In this document: positions 27,179 through 36,350 of the stretch, in pieces
Numbering within the stretch: the first letter of the stretch is position 1
Layout: every line of letters starts with the position of its first letter
Origin: Rhodothermaceae bacterium
Lineage (GTDB): Bacteria > Bacteroidota > Rhodothermia > Rhodothermales > Bin80
DNA length: 64,000 bases
Reading direction: 5' to 3'
Assembly: GCA_009841335.1 (NCBI GenBank)
Contig: VXLY01000079.1
Coordinates: 1-64,000 of the forward strand
Program-made: the position numbers and the translations under genes
The notes under the pieces: model-generated
What the model was told of the DNA's origin: nothing
The model's input: only the letters and a program-made list of their open reading frames with translations
The model's database searches: none

Positions 27179-27865
27179 ATGGCAAAAATCGTCGCACTAG
27201 TCTGTGTTTTGATCAGCCTCAATGCTGCCGCATGCACAAGTTCTCAAACTGCCCTAAATAACACTTCCTACGCTGACCATATAGGTATCATTGATCTCCC
27301 CACGTTGGTAAACTCTCCGGCTGGCCCCCTGCAGCATGCTGCTTACAATGGAGCCGACAACAAAAAAGTTTTCGTGTCCTTCCTGGTAGACGAAACAGGA
27401 CAGATTGTGAATCCCATCGCAGTGCATCACACGGATGATGTCATAACGCAAAAAGCCGTTAGAGCACTTGAGCACGTACGCTTTGAACCCGGTCGCATTG
27501 GATTACAGCCAATCAGTGTCGAGATGACTATGCCTGTCTCCTTCCGTGGGCAGAACAATGCACCAGATCTGTATGACTTCCTGGACCAGGTCCCCATCTT
27601 ACTCGGAAGCATGGAATCTCTTGTTAAGGAAATTCAGTACCCCGACCGTGCGCGTCGAGCTAATCTCGAGGGACGTGTCACAGTGGCCTTCATTGTTGAC
27701 GTGAATGGAGCTGTCCGCCGCCCCACCGTTACGCAAAGCCTCGGGGCAGGCTGTGACGAAGAGGCGCTGCGGGCCATTCAACTCGCACGCTTTGCACCGG
27801 GCCGGTTGGACGGTGTTCCTGTCAATGTAGTAACCTCCCTGACCTTCGTATTTACGCTGATCTGA
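27179..27865 (+). CDS. Lipoprotein with two TonB C-terminal-like domains
   Basis: 228 aa. The signal KIVALVCVLISLNAAAC ends in a lipobox cysteine, so the protein is lipid-anchored and not tethered by a TonB-type transmembrane helix. A first, divergent TonB_C-like domain (about 60-122; KKVFVSFLVDETGQIVNPIAV, RFEPGRIG) is followed by a better-conserved one (about 138-228; YPDRARRANLEGRVTVAFIVDVNG, GAGCDEEALRAIQLARFAPGR). Lacking the ExbB/ExbD-interacting helix, it cannot be a conventional energy transducer; it may bind receptors or peptidoglycan. It is the third TonB-domain gene in 6.3 kb and convergent with rpiA. Confidence 0.82.
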   Translation: MAKIVALVCVLISLNAAACTSSQTALNNTSYADHIGIIDLPTLVNSPAGPLQHAAYNGADNKKVFVSFLVDETGQIVNPIAVHHTDDVITQKAVRALEHVRFEPGRIGLQPISVEMTMPVSFRGQNNAPDLYDFLDQVPILLGSMESLVKEIQYPDRARRANLEGRVTVAFIVDVNGAVRRPTVTQSLGAGCDEEALRAIQLARFAPGRLDGVPVNVVTSLTFVFTLI

Positions 27866-27922
27866 TTGTTCATCAGACACGATCAAATACGACCAAAACC
27901 GATCAGCCTCAAACCTGAACCG

Positions 27923-28618
27923 TTACGGTTTACGGACCAGAACTTCTACACCGGAGTCAGTCCCGACAATAACTTCGGTGGCCAGTCCAACAAACAGACC
28001 GTGATCCAGCACACCTGGCATATCCAGCAATGTGCGACTGAGTGCAGCTGGGTCACCGATCGGACCAAACTGTGCATCAATTATCCAAAAACCCTGATCA
28101 GAAACTATCGGGCCGTCCTTCCGGAGCCCCAACCGCAACGCTGCTGCCGCACCCATAGCTTGAAGTGTCCGCAACACAACCGGTGCGGCCATGGGAATCA
28201 CCTCAATGGGCACCGGCATCTTTGTGCCCAGTTGCTTTACCAGTTTAGAAGTATCAACCAGTACGATAAACCTGTCCGCCTGACTGGCAACAAGCTTCTC
28301 GCGTGTATGTGCAGCCCCCCTACCCTTGATTAGGTCAAGCACAGGACTGACTTCGTCGGCCCCGTCAACCGCAATATCCAGCCTTCCCTCAATATCATCA
28401 AAAGTACAAATTGGTACTCCCTGCGCACGTGCTTCAAGCTCAGCCGAACTGGAAGTTGGTATTCCCTTGATCAACAAACCTTCTTCCCGAATTCTGCGCC
28501 CAAGAGCCGCTATTGCGAACGCTGTAGTGGAACCCGTGCCAAGGCCGACTGTCATACCGGACTCGACGTATTGTGCCGCATTCTCGCCTGCCTGTTTTTT
28601 GGCGAGGTTCTGGCTCAT
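27923..28618 (-). CDS. rpiA: Ribose-5-phosphate isomerase A
   Basis: 231 aa with VGLGTGSTTAFAI (phosphate-binding), DIAVDGADEV (catalytic Asp pair) and KGRGAAHTREKLVA (catalytic Glu/Lys), all in the RpiA order and length. It interconverts ribose-5-phosphate and ribulose-5-phosphate in the pentose phosphate pathway. Its ATG overlaps the stop of the upstream permease by one base (TAATG), so it is translationally coupled to the two MacB-type permeases, an unusual operon partner. Confidence 0.96.
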   Translation of the reverse strand: MSQNLAKKQAGENAAQYVESGMTVGLGTGSTTAFAIAALGRRIREEGLLIKGIPTSSSAELEARAQGVPICTFDDIEGRLDIAVDGADEVSPVLDLIKGRGAAHTREKLVASQADRFIVLVDTSKLVKQLGTKMPVPIEVIPMAAPVVLRTLQAMGAAAALRLGLRKDGPIVSDQGFWIIDAQFGPIGDPAALSRTLLDMPGVLDHGLFVGLATEVIVGTDSGVEVLVRKP

Positions 28619-29841
28619 TACTCGTGCCTTAACGATTCTATCGGATCCAGGCCTGCTGCCTTATAAGCCGGATACACTCCAAAAACCAACGCAATCAAGG
28701 TGACGCCAATTACAGCACCGATCGCCCAAGTCCAAGGGAAGACGAACGAGGCATCAAACACCCACCCGAGAATGTTGCCGCCCAAAACCCCGACGAGGAT
28801 ACCCATAATTCCACCAATTTGACATAGAAAGATCGCCTCGTACAAGAATTGACTCAACACATCCCGTCTTCGCGCACCCACAGCCTTTCTTACACCAATC
28901 TCGCGAGTACGCTCAGCCACTGAAACAAGCATAATATTCATGACTCCTATACCAGCGGAAAGGAGCGTGATCAGGCCAACGGCTGCTCCTCCCGCCTTGA
29001 CCTGGTTTGTAAAATTGGTGATTCCCCCAACAAAGGATTCTGTACTTTCTATCTCAAAATTATTTTCCTCGCCAGGCTGCACATTGCGGATTACCCGAAA
29101 AATACCTATGGCTTCCTCTATCGCTTCATCTATTGTCTCCATTGACGGGGTCTGCACTTTAATCTCTATGTCCCGCCATGCGGCGCTGTAGCTTTGAATA
29201 ATACGGGTAATGGGAGCCAGTGCTAGACGATCCATGCTGTTCCCAAATACTGCGCCTTTTTTGGCTAGTACACCGATCACTTGGTAGCGCCTACCATCAA
29301 CGATGATTTCTTTTCCGATCGAATTAATGTTTGGGAACAGCGTATCATCAAGTTCATGTCCGATAACCACTACATTTCGTCCTAACCGCACATCCAATGC
29401 AGTTACATTGCGCCCACGAGCAACATCAAATCCGTTCGTGCCAACCCAATGCTCATTAACACCTAAGTGTATCACTACGGGATCTGTTTTCTGGTCTCCA
29501 TACCGGGCTTCATCTGAATCTCCAGCTACAAGGGTTGGACTCACCGCAGACGGCAACTGTGCACGCTCCGCGTACTGGCGCACTTGTTCGTAAGTAATGT
29601 TTGGTCGTGCGCGATATCGCGAACCGGAACGGTTAAATCCACCAGACTTGTAGATGGTGAACGTAGTTGCACCGAAAGATTCGACGGTAGAAACCACCTT
29701 GGTCTCTATGACCTGAACCGCAGTTACAGCTACAATAATGGCAAATACACCAATTACAATGCCCAATAGTGTAAGCATGGAGCGCAGCTTATGGCTGCGT
29801 AGGATCCCCCAAGCAAGTCGCACAAATTCCAGGTTAAACAT
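28618..29841 (-). CDS. MacB-type ABC transporter permease
   Basis: 407 aa from ATG 29841; the ORF-track start at 29865 would overlap the previous gene by 23 bp. The architecture is an N-terminal transmembrane helix (LRSMLTLLGIVIGVFAIIVAV), a large periplasmic MacB_PCD domain (about 50-270) and three C-terminal helices of the FtsX domain, with the coupling helix ERTREIGVRKAVGARRRDV. Such permeases work with an ATPase to move lipoproteins, peptides or toxins by mechanotransmission. It is about 37% longer than FtsX and has the MacB/LolC layout. It forms an operon with the following 418-aa paralogue and rpiA. Confidence 0.9.
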   Translation of the reverse strand: MFNLEFVRLAWGILRSHKLRSMLTLLGIVIGVFAIIVAVTAVQVIETKVVSTVESFGATTFTIYKSGGFNRSGSRYRARPNITYEQVRQYAERAQLPSAVSPTLVAGDSDEARYGDQKTDPVVIHLGVNEHWVGTNGFDVARGRNVTALDVRLGRNVVVIGHELDDTLFPNINSIGKEIIVDGRRYQVIGVLAKKGAVFGNSMDRLALAPITRIIQSYSAAWRDIEIKVQTPSMETIDEAIEEAIGIFRVIRNVQPGEENNFEIESTESFVGGITNFTNQVKAGGAAVGLITLLSAGIGVMNIMLVSVAERTREIGVRKAVGARRRDVLSQFLYEAIFLCQIGGIMGILVGVLGGNILGWVFDASFVFPWTWAIGAVIGVTLIALVFGVYPAYKAAGLDPIESLRHE

Positions 29842-29842
29842 A

Positions 29843-31099
29843 TTAGCCGTAACGTAATGCGTCAATTGGGTTCAGGCGGGCCGCGTTCCAGGCAGGTACT
29901 ACACCAAAGGATACTCCTACCAGCACACAAATTCCAAACGCTAAAAGAACCGTGCCTGTGGCCAGAACCGCCGGTATAATTTGATTGATAATGGCCGTGA
30001 TCCCTAGAGATAACGCCACCCCGCAAGCTCCGGCAGCAATACAAACCAAAACTGACTCGATGAGAAACTGTGCCAGCACGGCACGTCTACTAGCCCCTAC
30101 CGCCTTTCGAATACCAATCTCTTTGGTGCGCTCCTTCACCGTTACAAACATAATATTCATAACCCCAATACCACCAACCACCAGAGCAAGTCCCGTAAGG
30201 AAGATGCCAATCGCGTAGACTACCGCCTTTATCGTTGCCAATTGCTCACGGAATGCCTCCGTCTTATTGATTTCAAAATTGTTCTCTTCCAACGCATCAA
30301 GTCCCCTGGCAGCACGCATGATGCCCGTCAACTCCTCTTCAAGTAAGGGGACGGCATCCCCGGACCCGGCATTAACCTTAATCGTTACGCTCCTGAAGCG
30401 CCCAAAATGACGCTCAAAAGTTGTGAGCGGAATCTGTGCCTGCTCGTCGAACGAGAACATGCCAAAAAACTTGCCCTGCTTTTCCAACACCCCGATCACC
30501 TCGAATCGCTTACCACCCAAACGGATCGTTTTGCCCAGCGCCTGTTCGTTTGGAAAAAGAGACTCACGCACAGCATCACCAATTACCACCACGTTGCGGC
30601 CAACCAGGTTATCCAAGTCATTATACCAGCGCCCTTCCACAAGGTCTACATTATCTACCCTTGCTATTTCGGGAGTTGATCCTTGGATGTGTACGCCATA
30701 CATGGCGCGATCGCGATAACGAATTGGGCGACTCGTATCAACCAGCGGAGCTACTGCGACTGCATACTGAGAGCGCTCGCGAATATGTTCTGCCAAGTCT
30801 GAACGAAGGTCTGGTCGAGACCATTGCCGTCGCCTTTCATCTCCCTCAACAAACCAGCCCGTCTTCTCAACATAGATTGCGTTAGTGCCTAGCAAGGCTA
30901 AGGAACGATTCATCGCCCCTTCCAGACCATTGATGATCGTAAACATCGCAGTCACAGTCACAATCCCGATGATAATACCGAGCATCGTTAACCCGCTGCG
31001 CAGACGATTTGAGACGAGGGAGCGCAGAGCGATGTTCAACCCCTCCCAGATTTCGATGAAAAAATGAATCAAAGCGGAAATCATATACTGCCGGAGCAC
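29843..31099 (-). CDS. MacB-type ABC transporter permease (paralogue)
   Basis: 418 aa (413 if started at ATG 31084). It has the same design as its neighbour: first helix LRSGLTMLGIIIGIVTVTAMF, a periplasmic domain, then FtsX helices with KERTKEIGIRKAVGASRRAV. The two permeases probably form a heterodimer. No ATP-binding subunit lies on either side: upstream (31100-31501) are only a short leader and DUF5989 on the other strand, and no Walker A protein of ABC type is found in the window. The ATPase must be encoded elsewhere. Confidence 0.9.
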   Translation of the reverse strand: MLRQYMISALIHFFIEIWEGLNIALRSLVSNRLRSGLTMLGIIIGIVTVTAMFTIINGLEGAMNRSLALLGTNAIYVEKTGWFVEGDERRRQWSRPDLRSDLAEHIRERSQYAVAVAPLVDTSRPIRYRDRAMYGVHIQGSTPEIARVDNVDLVEGRWYNDLDNLVGRNVVVIGDAVRESLFPNEQALGKTIRLGGKRFEVIGVLEKQGKFFGMFSFDEQAQIPLTTFERHFGRFRSVTIKVNAGSGDAVPLLEEELTGIMRAARGLDALEENNFEINKTEAFREQLATIKAVVYAIGIFLTGLALVVGGIGVMNIMFVTVKERTKEIGIRKAVGASRRAVLAQFLIESVLVCIAAGACGVALSLGITAIINQIIPAVLATGTVLLAFGICVLVGVSFGVVPAWNAARLNPIDALRYG

Positions 31100-31265
31100 T
31101 TTCTAGCATGTACGCAAACGCAATACTCGTGTTGCACACCCCTCGCAACAAAAACGCATTGACCTTTGGTCGCCCTGACCCTACCTGCACAGATTGGACA
31201 TTTAGTTCGGTTATCGCGTAGAACGCGCGGGGGTCTGTATCTGCTCACGCGTTCGCTCGTTCGGT

Positions 31266-31427
31266 ATGAAAAGCAAGATTCACATTATTGCTGAGTTTAT
31301 GCGATTCTTGCGGGTACGCAAGAAATATTGGCTGATGCCCATTGTGGGACTCCTCCTGCTGTTGAGCCTTCTCATCGTTTTAACTCAGGGATCGGCGTTG
31401 GCACCGTTTATTTACTCCCTGTTCTGA
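31266..31427 (+). CDS. DUF5989 family small membrane protein
   Basis: 53 aa, too short for the ORF track. The frame reads MKSKIHIIAEFMRFLRVRKK, then YWLMPIVGLLLLLSLLIVL and ends SALAPFIYSLF: an amphipathic, basic N terminus and a single transmembrane helix closing in the APFIY motif typical of DUF5989. Family members are often found beside carbamoyltransferase and SGNH-hydrolase genes, which are absent here. It lies 74 bp upstream of parA on the same strand. Function is unknown. Confidence 0.8.
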   Translation: MKSKIHIIAEFMRFLRVRKKYWLMPIVGLLLLLSLLIVLTQGSALAPFIYSLF

Positions 31428-31501
31428 TTTGCGGCTGCTTCCATCTCCCATAACAAATAAACTTTGTGCGCCCCCAAACCGTACGTGAGTGAACTCTAGG
31501 C

Positions 31502-32311
31502 ATGGGTCAGATAATAGCGATTGCCAACCAAAAGGGCGGCGTTGGAAAGACTACAACTGCAATCAACCTCGCAGCTTCCTTGGCTGTGGAGGAGCGTATG
31601 ACGCTGCTTGTAGACATGGATCCACAGGGTAACGGAACTTCAGGGCTTGGACACGATGTCAAAAGCACGGGGCCTTCGGTGTATGAGGTCATCATTGGAA
31701 CGGCAACACCAGATGAAGTAGTCACCAGTACGGAAGTGCCAAATCTGGACCTGCTGCCCGCCAACATTAACCTCGTAGGGGCAGAAGTTGAGCTTATTAG
31801 TGTTACAAGACGTGAACGCCTTCTAAAGCATGCACTGAGCGAGATCACAAAGAAATATGACTATGTGATCATTGACTGTCCCCCTTCTCTTGGACTCCTG
31901 ACCGTCAACTCGCTCACTGCTGCCGACAGTGTTATTATTCCCGTACAAGTGGAATATTTTGCCCTTGAAGGACTTGGGTTACTGCTCAATACCATCAAAA
32001 TAATTCGCAATGGTCTCAACCCTGACCTACAAATTGCAGGTGTGCTCCTAACACTATATGATCAACGCCTGCGGCTTTCCCGCAGTGTACGCGACGAAGT
32101 GAAACGTTACTTTGGTGATCGGGTGTTTAGGACCATCATACACCGGAACGTTACGATCGCAGAAGCTCCAAGCTTCGGGAAGCCCGTAGTAATGCATGAT
32201 GCGACCAGCACCGGGGCCCGTAACTATCGTGCCCTCGCGAGGGAAATCCTCCAGCTTTCCACTTTTTCCAGTACTGGTACTCCGCGCTTTACTTCCACAT
32301 CGAACAGCTGA
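31502..32311 (+). CDS. parA: Chromosome-partitioning ATPase ParA (Soj)
   Basis: 269 aa. The deviant Walker [15 protein letters not shown], the Walker A' [11 protein letters not shown] and Walker [12 protein letters not shown] identify a chromosomal ParA of Soj type without an N-terminal HTH. It moves ParB-parS complexes over the nucleoid by ATP-dependent DNA binding. The next gene is parB, 56 bp downstream; no parS site was found in the window. Confidence 0.96.
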   Translation: MGQIIAIANQKGGVGKTTTAINLAASLAVEERMTLLVDMDPQGNGTSGLGHDVKSTGPSVYEVIIGTATPDEVVTSTEVPNLDLLPANINLVGAEVELISVTRRERLLKHALSEITKKYDYVIIDCPPSLGLLTVNSLTAADSVIIPVQVEYFALEGLGLLLNTIKIIRNGLNPDLQIAGVLLTLYDQRLRLSRSVRDEVKRYFGDRVFRTIIHRNVTIAEAPSFGKPVVMHDATSTGARNYRALAREILQLSTFSSTGTPRFTSTSNS

Positions 32312-32367
32312 TCCAGCAAATGGTACATTGCGGGGAGTTACTGTAAATATCCTCCTCCAGTGTGCAC

Positions 32368-33255
32368 ATGTCAGAAAAAAAGACTGCGCTTGGACGCGGA
32401 TTAGGTGCCCTGCTTGACCATGAAGGACTCCTCCGTTCCAAAGAGGATGCTCATACATTGGTTAGTGGCACATTCGCATTACCCCTGAGTGCGATCAAGC
32501 CTAATCCGTACCAGCCCCGACAGGATTTTAAGCCTGAATCACTTGATTCACTAGCTCAGTCCATCAGGCAACTGGGAGTAATTCAGCCAATCACCGTCCG
32601 TGCCATAAACGATGGTGAATTTGAGCTAATCAGCGGCGAGCGACGCCTGTGCGCTGCCAAACTGGCAGGAATAGAGAAAATTCCGGCCTATATCCGACCG
32701 GCAAAAGGCGAGCAAATGCTCGAAATGGCCCTGGTTGAAAATATTCAACGGGAAGAGCTCAACCCGATTGATGTTGCCCTCGGCTATCAACGACTCATTG
32801 ACGAATACGAGCTGACACAGGAAGACGTCGCCCGCAGGGTCGGTAAAAAACGCTCAACTATTGCAAATTTCTTACGCCTCCTGCACCTACCGCCCAATAT
32901 CCAAATCGGACTTCGGGAGAACGCCCTCACACCCGGCCACGCTCGCGCTTTACTAGCCCTTCGAAACGAGAAAACCCAGCAAAAACTTTTTAGAGAGATA
33001 CAGCGCCAGGACCTCAGCGTGCGTGAAGTAGAAAGACGTGTAAAACTCCAACAAAAACAGACTCGTAAACCAAAAACAACAGCTATCCTCCGCAATCCCC
33101 ATATAGTTGATATCGAAAACGAGCTGCGCAAATTCTTGGGGACAAAAGTGCGCGTAAAGGAATCAACACAGGATCGAGGCCAAATCGAAATCCACTACTA
33201 CTCGAAAGAAGATTTTTCGCGCGTGCTCGAATTACTCACCGGCGCTGTCCAGTAG
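32368..33255 (+). CDS. parB: Chromosome-partitioning CTPase ParB
   Basis: 295 aa from ATG 32368 (the ORF track uses a GTG two codons earlier). It begins KKTALGRGLGALL, typical of chromosomal ParB. The ParB/Srx domain carries NPYQPRQDF and SGERRLCAAKLAG (CTP-binding); the helix-turn-helix region includes TQEDVARRVGKKRSTIANFLRLL; the C-terminal dimerisation part contains KFLGTKVRVK. It loads and spreads from parS as a CTP-driven clamp. It is followed 1 bp later by the DUF5683 gene. Confidence 0.96.
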   Translation: MSEKKTALGRGLGALLDHEGLLRSKEDAHTLVSGTFALPLSAIKPNPYQPRQDFKPESLDSLAQSIRQLGVIQPITVRAINDGEFELISGERRLCAAKLAGIEKIPAYIRPAKGEQMLEMALVENIQREELNPIDVALGYQRLIDEYELTQEDVARRVGKKRSTIANFLRLLHLPPNIQIGLRENALTPGHARALLALRNEKTQQKLFREIQRQDLSVREVERRVKLQQKQTRKPKTTAILRNPHIVDIENELRKFLGTKVRVKESTQDRGQIEIHYYSKEDFSRVLELLTGAVQ

Positions 33256-33256
33256 A

Positions 33257-33877
33257 ATGGTTCATCCCACACTGAGAGCCTCCACACTCGTTGGCCTGTG
33301 CCTTCTGCTGGTAATCCCATCATCTGTTCAAGGTCAGTTGGATCCTCTGATGACGGATTCAGCATTTGTCCATCCAAGCCCGAACAAAGCCCTACGGCGT
33401 GCAATAGTGCCCGGATGGGGACAGCTATATAACCGCGAGTACTATAAGGTGCCCATTGTTTACGTAGGTATTGCCGCCCTCGTCGGTTCTGCTCTTTTGG
33501 TTAACAGAAGATACCGGCTTTACCGACATGCCTACCTTTATACCGCACGCACCGATCAGGACGGAATTCCTATATTCCCTCACTATGCAAGTGACTATGC
33601 CGAGCTTATTAGCGACCTAGGACTGAACCCCGAGTCAAGCTTGATGCCAGAAGAGATCGCAGCACGTCGCGCCAGATTAGAACCTCAGTTCCGTGCTAAC
33701 CGGGATAACCTGCGACGCAATAGAGACCTATTGTACTTCGGCACAATCGCATGGTACGGACTCACGATCCTAGATGCATACGTAAGTGCACATTTAGCAG
33801 AGTTTGACGTAGACGAATCGCTGACTATAAGAGTAGTGGGAGGGCCAGAACGGCTCGGGCTTGCGATCACTTGGTAA
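33257..33877 (+). CDS. DUF5683 membrane protein (ParAB-associated)
   Basis: 206 aa. A signal peptide (TLVGLCLLLVIPSSVQG) is followed by the DUF5683 core: NKALRRAIVPGWGQLYNREYYKVP, a transmembrane helix (IVYVGIAALVGSALLV), a tyrosine-rich loop (RYRLYRHAYLYTART) and a second hydrophobic stretch near RRNRDLLYFGTIAWYGLTILDAYVSAHL. Genes of this family regularly follow parAB in Bacteroidota, as here with 1 bp spacing. Its role is unknown; the location suggests a link with the cell envelope or division. Confidence 0.88.
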   Translation: MVHPTLRASTLVGLCLLLVIPSSVQGQLDPLMTDSAFVHPSPNKALRRAIVPGWGQLYNREYYKVPIVYVGIAALVGSALLVNRRYRLYRHAYLYTARTDQDGIPIFPHYASDYAELISDLGLNPESSLMPEEIAARRARLEPQFRANRDNLRRNRDLLYFGTIAWYGLTILDAYVSAHLAEFDVDESLTIRVVGGPERLGLAITW

Positions 33878-33898
33878 TTTTGACCATTGTTGTGTGGT

Positions 33899-35011
33899 AT
33901 GGCACGCATTATATACGCACTTAGTGGACAGGGACGTGGTCATACGTCCCGGGGCATGGCCGTAGCCGAGGGACTGCGTGGACGCGGACATCGTGTGCGA
34001 TTTTGCGGGGGCGGAGCAGCACAGAAGATCTTGCAGGCCCAGGGAGAAAATGTAATCCCTGTGCGACAACTGCAAACGGTCCTACGGAACAATACGATCC
34101 AGGCGCGGGCGACCATCTTGGCGAATTGGCCATCAATCCGTAACCTCGATCAAATTGTACGCAAACTGGCCGATCAAATCAGCGAATGGAAGGCTGATAT
34201 GGTCATCACGGATTTCGAGGCATTTTCCTGGCGAGCAGCCAATCTTCTGGATCTCCCGGTGATCTCTCTCAATCATCAACAAATTGTCACGGAGACCTGC
34301 TATGCACTCCCCACCCGACACAAATATCACGCCAATCTTGCACGTATAGTGATTAATATCGTCGCACCACGCACACCCAACAGACTCCTGTTATCGTCTT
34401 TCTTCTATCCCGAAGTGAAACGTCCGGAAATAACGACCATTGTTCCTCCTATCATTCGCTCCGAGATCGTCCAGATTGAACCAACTGAAGGAGAGCATGT
34501 CCTGGTCTACTACAACCAGCCGGAGGGAAGTCAAGCACTGCTGGAGCACTTGCGTACAGACGGTCGCCGTTACATCGTTTATAACTTTCCCAAACCCGGA
34601 AACACCTCCAACTACCCGAACATAACCTTTAAGCCTGCGTGCGTTGAAGAATTTCTGGAAGATCTGGCCGATTGCAGAGGCGTTTTATGTACAGCCGGAT
34701 TCACGTTACTTAGTGAATCTCTTTACCTGGGGAAACCACTGATGGTCGTACCTAATCGTGGTATCTTTGAACAAACACTTAACGCTATCTTTCTTGAGCG
34801 AGAAGCCTTGGGAAAAGCTGTAATTGGTCGAAATATATCCGTAGATGATTTAGCGCAATTTCATGCGTACATTGATTCCAAGGCGAACATGAACCGTTCA
34901 TCGAATGTTCGGGGGAATAGTGAGGCAATTGACCTGATTGAAAAAGAACTGCATCTATCTGCAACTTCCTGGGCCCACCTTCGTCCTGAATCACAGACAG
35001 CCCCCACTTGA
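33899..35011 (+). CDS. Glycosyltransferase of the MJ1255/VC2487 (GT-B) family
   Basis: 370 aa from ATG 33899. The N-terminal half begins RIIYALSGQGRGHTSRGMAVAEGLRGRGH, the glycine-rich GT-B motif seen in MurG-like and MJ1255-type proteins. The C-terminal half has VLCTAGFTLLSESLYLGKPLMVVPN, the donor-nucleotide-binding region (G-ES-GKP-P). It is expected to transfer a sugar from a nucleotide donor to a lipid or surface acceptor; the acceptor is unknown. It sits between the parAB unit and the sphingolipid genes, so glycosylation of a sphingolipid is a reasonable but unproven idea. Confidence 0.78.
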   Translation: MARIIYALSGQGRGHTSRGMAVAEGLRGRGHRVRFCGGGAAQKILQAQGENVIPVRQLQTVLRNNTIQARATILANWPSIRNLDQIVRKLADQISEWKADMVITDFEAFSWRAANLLDLPVISLNHQQIVTETCYALPTRHKYHANLARIVINIVAPRTPNRLLLSSFFYPEVKRPEITTIVPPIIRSEIVQIEPTEGEHVLVYYNQPEGSQALLEHLRTDGRRYIVYNFPKPGNTSNYPNITFKPACVEEFLEDLADCRGVLCTAGFTLLSESLYLGKPLMVVPNRGIFEQTLNAIFLEREALGKAVIGRNISVDDLAQFHAYIDSKANMNRSSNVRGNSEAIDLIEKELHLSATSWAHLRPESQTAPT

Positions 35012-35086
35012 CGTTCAAACCTAGACGCTATTGCCATACGCTAAGGTATATTATCTATTCCTTGACTAAGCTTCTTTCCTCTCCAT

Positions 35087-36346
35087 ATGATTAACCCGGA
35101 CGAAGTACTGCCAGCAGAGCCCGCTATTTTTGGGAAAACACGGGCCTTCATGGCACCCGGGGCCTTGATCAATGAGGCAAAGAGGGCCAACCTCTATCCC
35201 TATTTCCGTGCAATTTCGCGCAGTGAGGGGACGAGGGCATTCATTGACGGCCGGGAGCTCATCATGGCCGGATCAAATAACTATCTGGGATTAACCAGTG
35301 ATCCACGTGTTAAGGAGGCTGCCAATGATGCAATTGCCCGATATGGGACTGGCTGCACGGGCAGTCGATTTTTGAATGGTACGCTTGATATTCATCTTGA
35401 GCTTGAAGCACGGCTGGCCGCTTTTATGCAAAAAGAGGCGTGTGTTCTGTTTTCAACGGGTTACATGACGAATATGGGCGTGATTCAGGGGATCACGTCC
35501 AAAAACGATCTGATCTTCTCGGATAAAGAGAACCATGCCTGCATTGTGGCCGGCACCCAGGTGAGTGCAGCCGACACATGGCGTTACCAGCATTTTAATA
35601 TGGCACATTTGCGTCGCCTTCTCGAGAAAGCCGACGCTGAAAGGCCGGAATCTGACAAACTCATCGTCACCGATGGTGTGTTCTCCATGAGTGGGCGAAT
35701 TGCTCCAATACCCGAACTAGTCAAACTTGCCAACGAGTTTGACGCCGCTCTGATGCTGGACGATGCCCATGCCGTTGGTGTGATTGGCCCAGGTGGACGG
35801 GGCTCCGCGGCCTATTTTGGATTGAATAAAGAAGTACCTCTGACCACAGGAACATTTTCAAAGAGCTTCTCTTCGCTGGGTGGTTTTGCAACTGGAGATC
35901 TTGATGTAATTGAGTATATCCGACACATGGCACCCGCGCACATCTTCAGTGCGTCTATGCCACCCAGCACCGTAGCAACCGTGCTCAAGTGTCTGGAAAT
36001 TCTCCAGGAAGAAACTTGGCGACTTGAACGCCTGTGGCAGATTTCGAACTATATGCGGGAGGGCTTTCGGAACGCCGGCTTTGATGTCTGGACCAGTGAA
36101 GCTCCTATCATCCCCGTCGTAGTTGGCAACGAGATGATGACCGCATTCCAATTCTGGACTGACCTACTGGAGGCAGGCATCTTTGTGAATCCGATCGTAC
36201 CGTGGCGCGGTGCTGTCCCTCGCGGCCTTACAATCATGCGTACATCATACATGGCGACGCACACTGATGAGGATTTGGACTTCATCCTTGATGCATTCTG
36301 CCGCGTAGGCCGCAAGCACGGAGTGTTGGCCAGCCCTGTGATATAG
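35087..36346 (+). CDS. spt: Serine palmitoyltransferase-type alpha-oxoamine synthase
   Basis: 419 aa. PLP fold-type I signatures: SNNYLGLTSDP, YGTGCTGSRFLNGT, DDAHAVGVIGPGGRG and the Schiff-base lysine in TGTFSKSFSSLGG. Among alpha-oxoamine synthases (KBL, BioF, HemA, SPT) the N-terminal extension and the MAPAHIFSASMPPSTVA segment fit soluble bacterial SPT best. It would condense serine with a fatty acyl-CoA to give 3-ketosphinganine in the cytoplasm, the entry step to sphingolipids. It is followed 4 bp later by a GNAT-fold gene that may supply the next acyl transfer. BioF or KBL activity remains possible. Confidence 0.85.
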   Translation: MINPDEVLPAEPAIFGKTRAFMAPGALINEAKRANLYPYFRAISRSEGTRAFIDGRELIMAGSNNYLGLTSDPRVKEAANDAIARYGTGCTGSRFLNGTLDIHLELEARLAAFMQKEACVLFSTGYMTNMGVIQGITSKNDLIFSDKENHACIVAGTQVSAADTWRYQHFNMAHLRRLLEKADAERPESDKLIVTDGVFSMSGRIAPIPELVKLANEFDAALMLDDAHAVGVIGPGGRGSAAYFGLNKEVPLTTGTFSKSFSSLGGFATGDLDVIEYIRHMAPAHIFSASMPPSTVATVLKCLEILQEETWRLERLWQISNYMREGFRNAGFDVWTSEAPIIPVVVGNEMMTAFQFWTDLLEAGIFVNPIVPWRGAVPRGLTIMRTSYMATHTDEDLDFILDAFCRVGRKHGVLASPVI

Positions 36347-36350
36347 CAGT

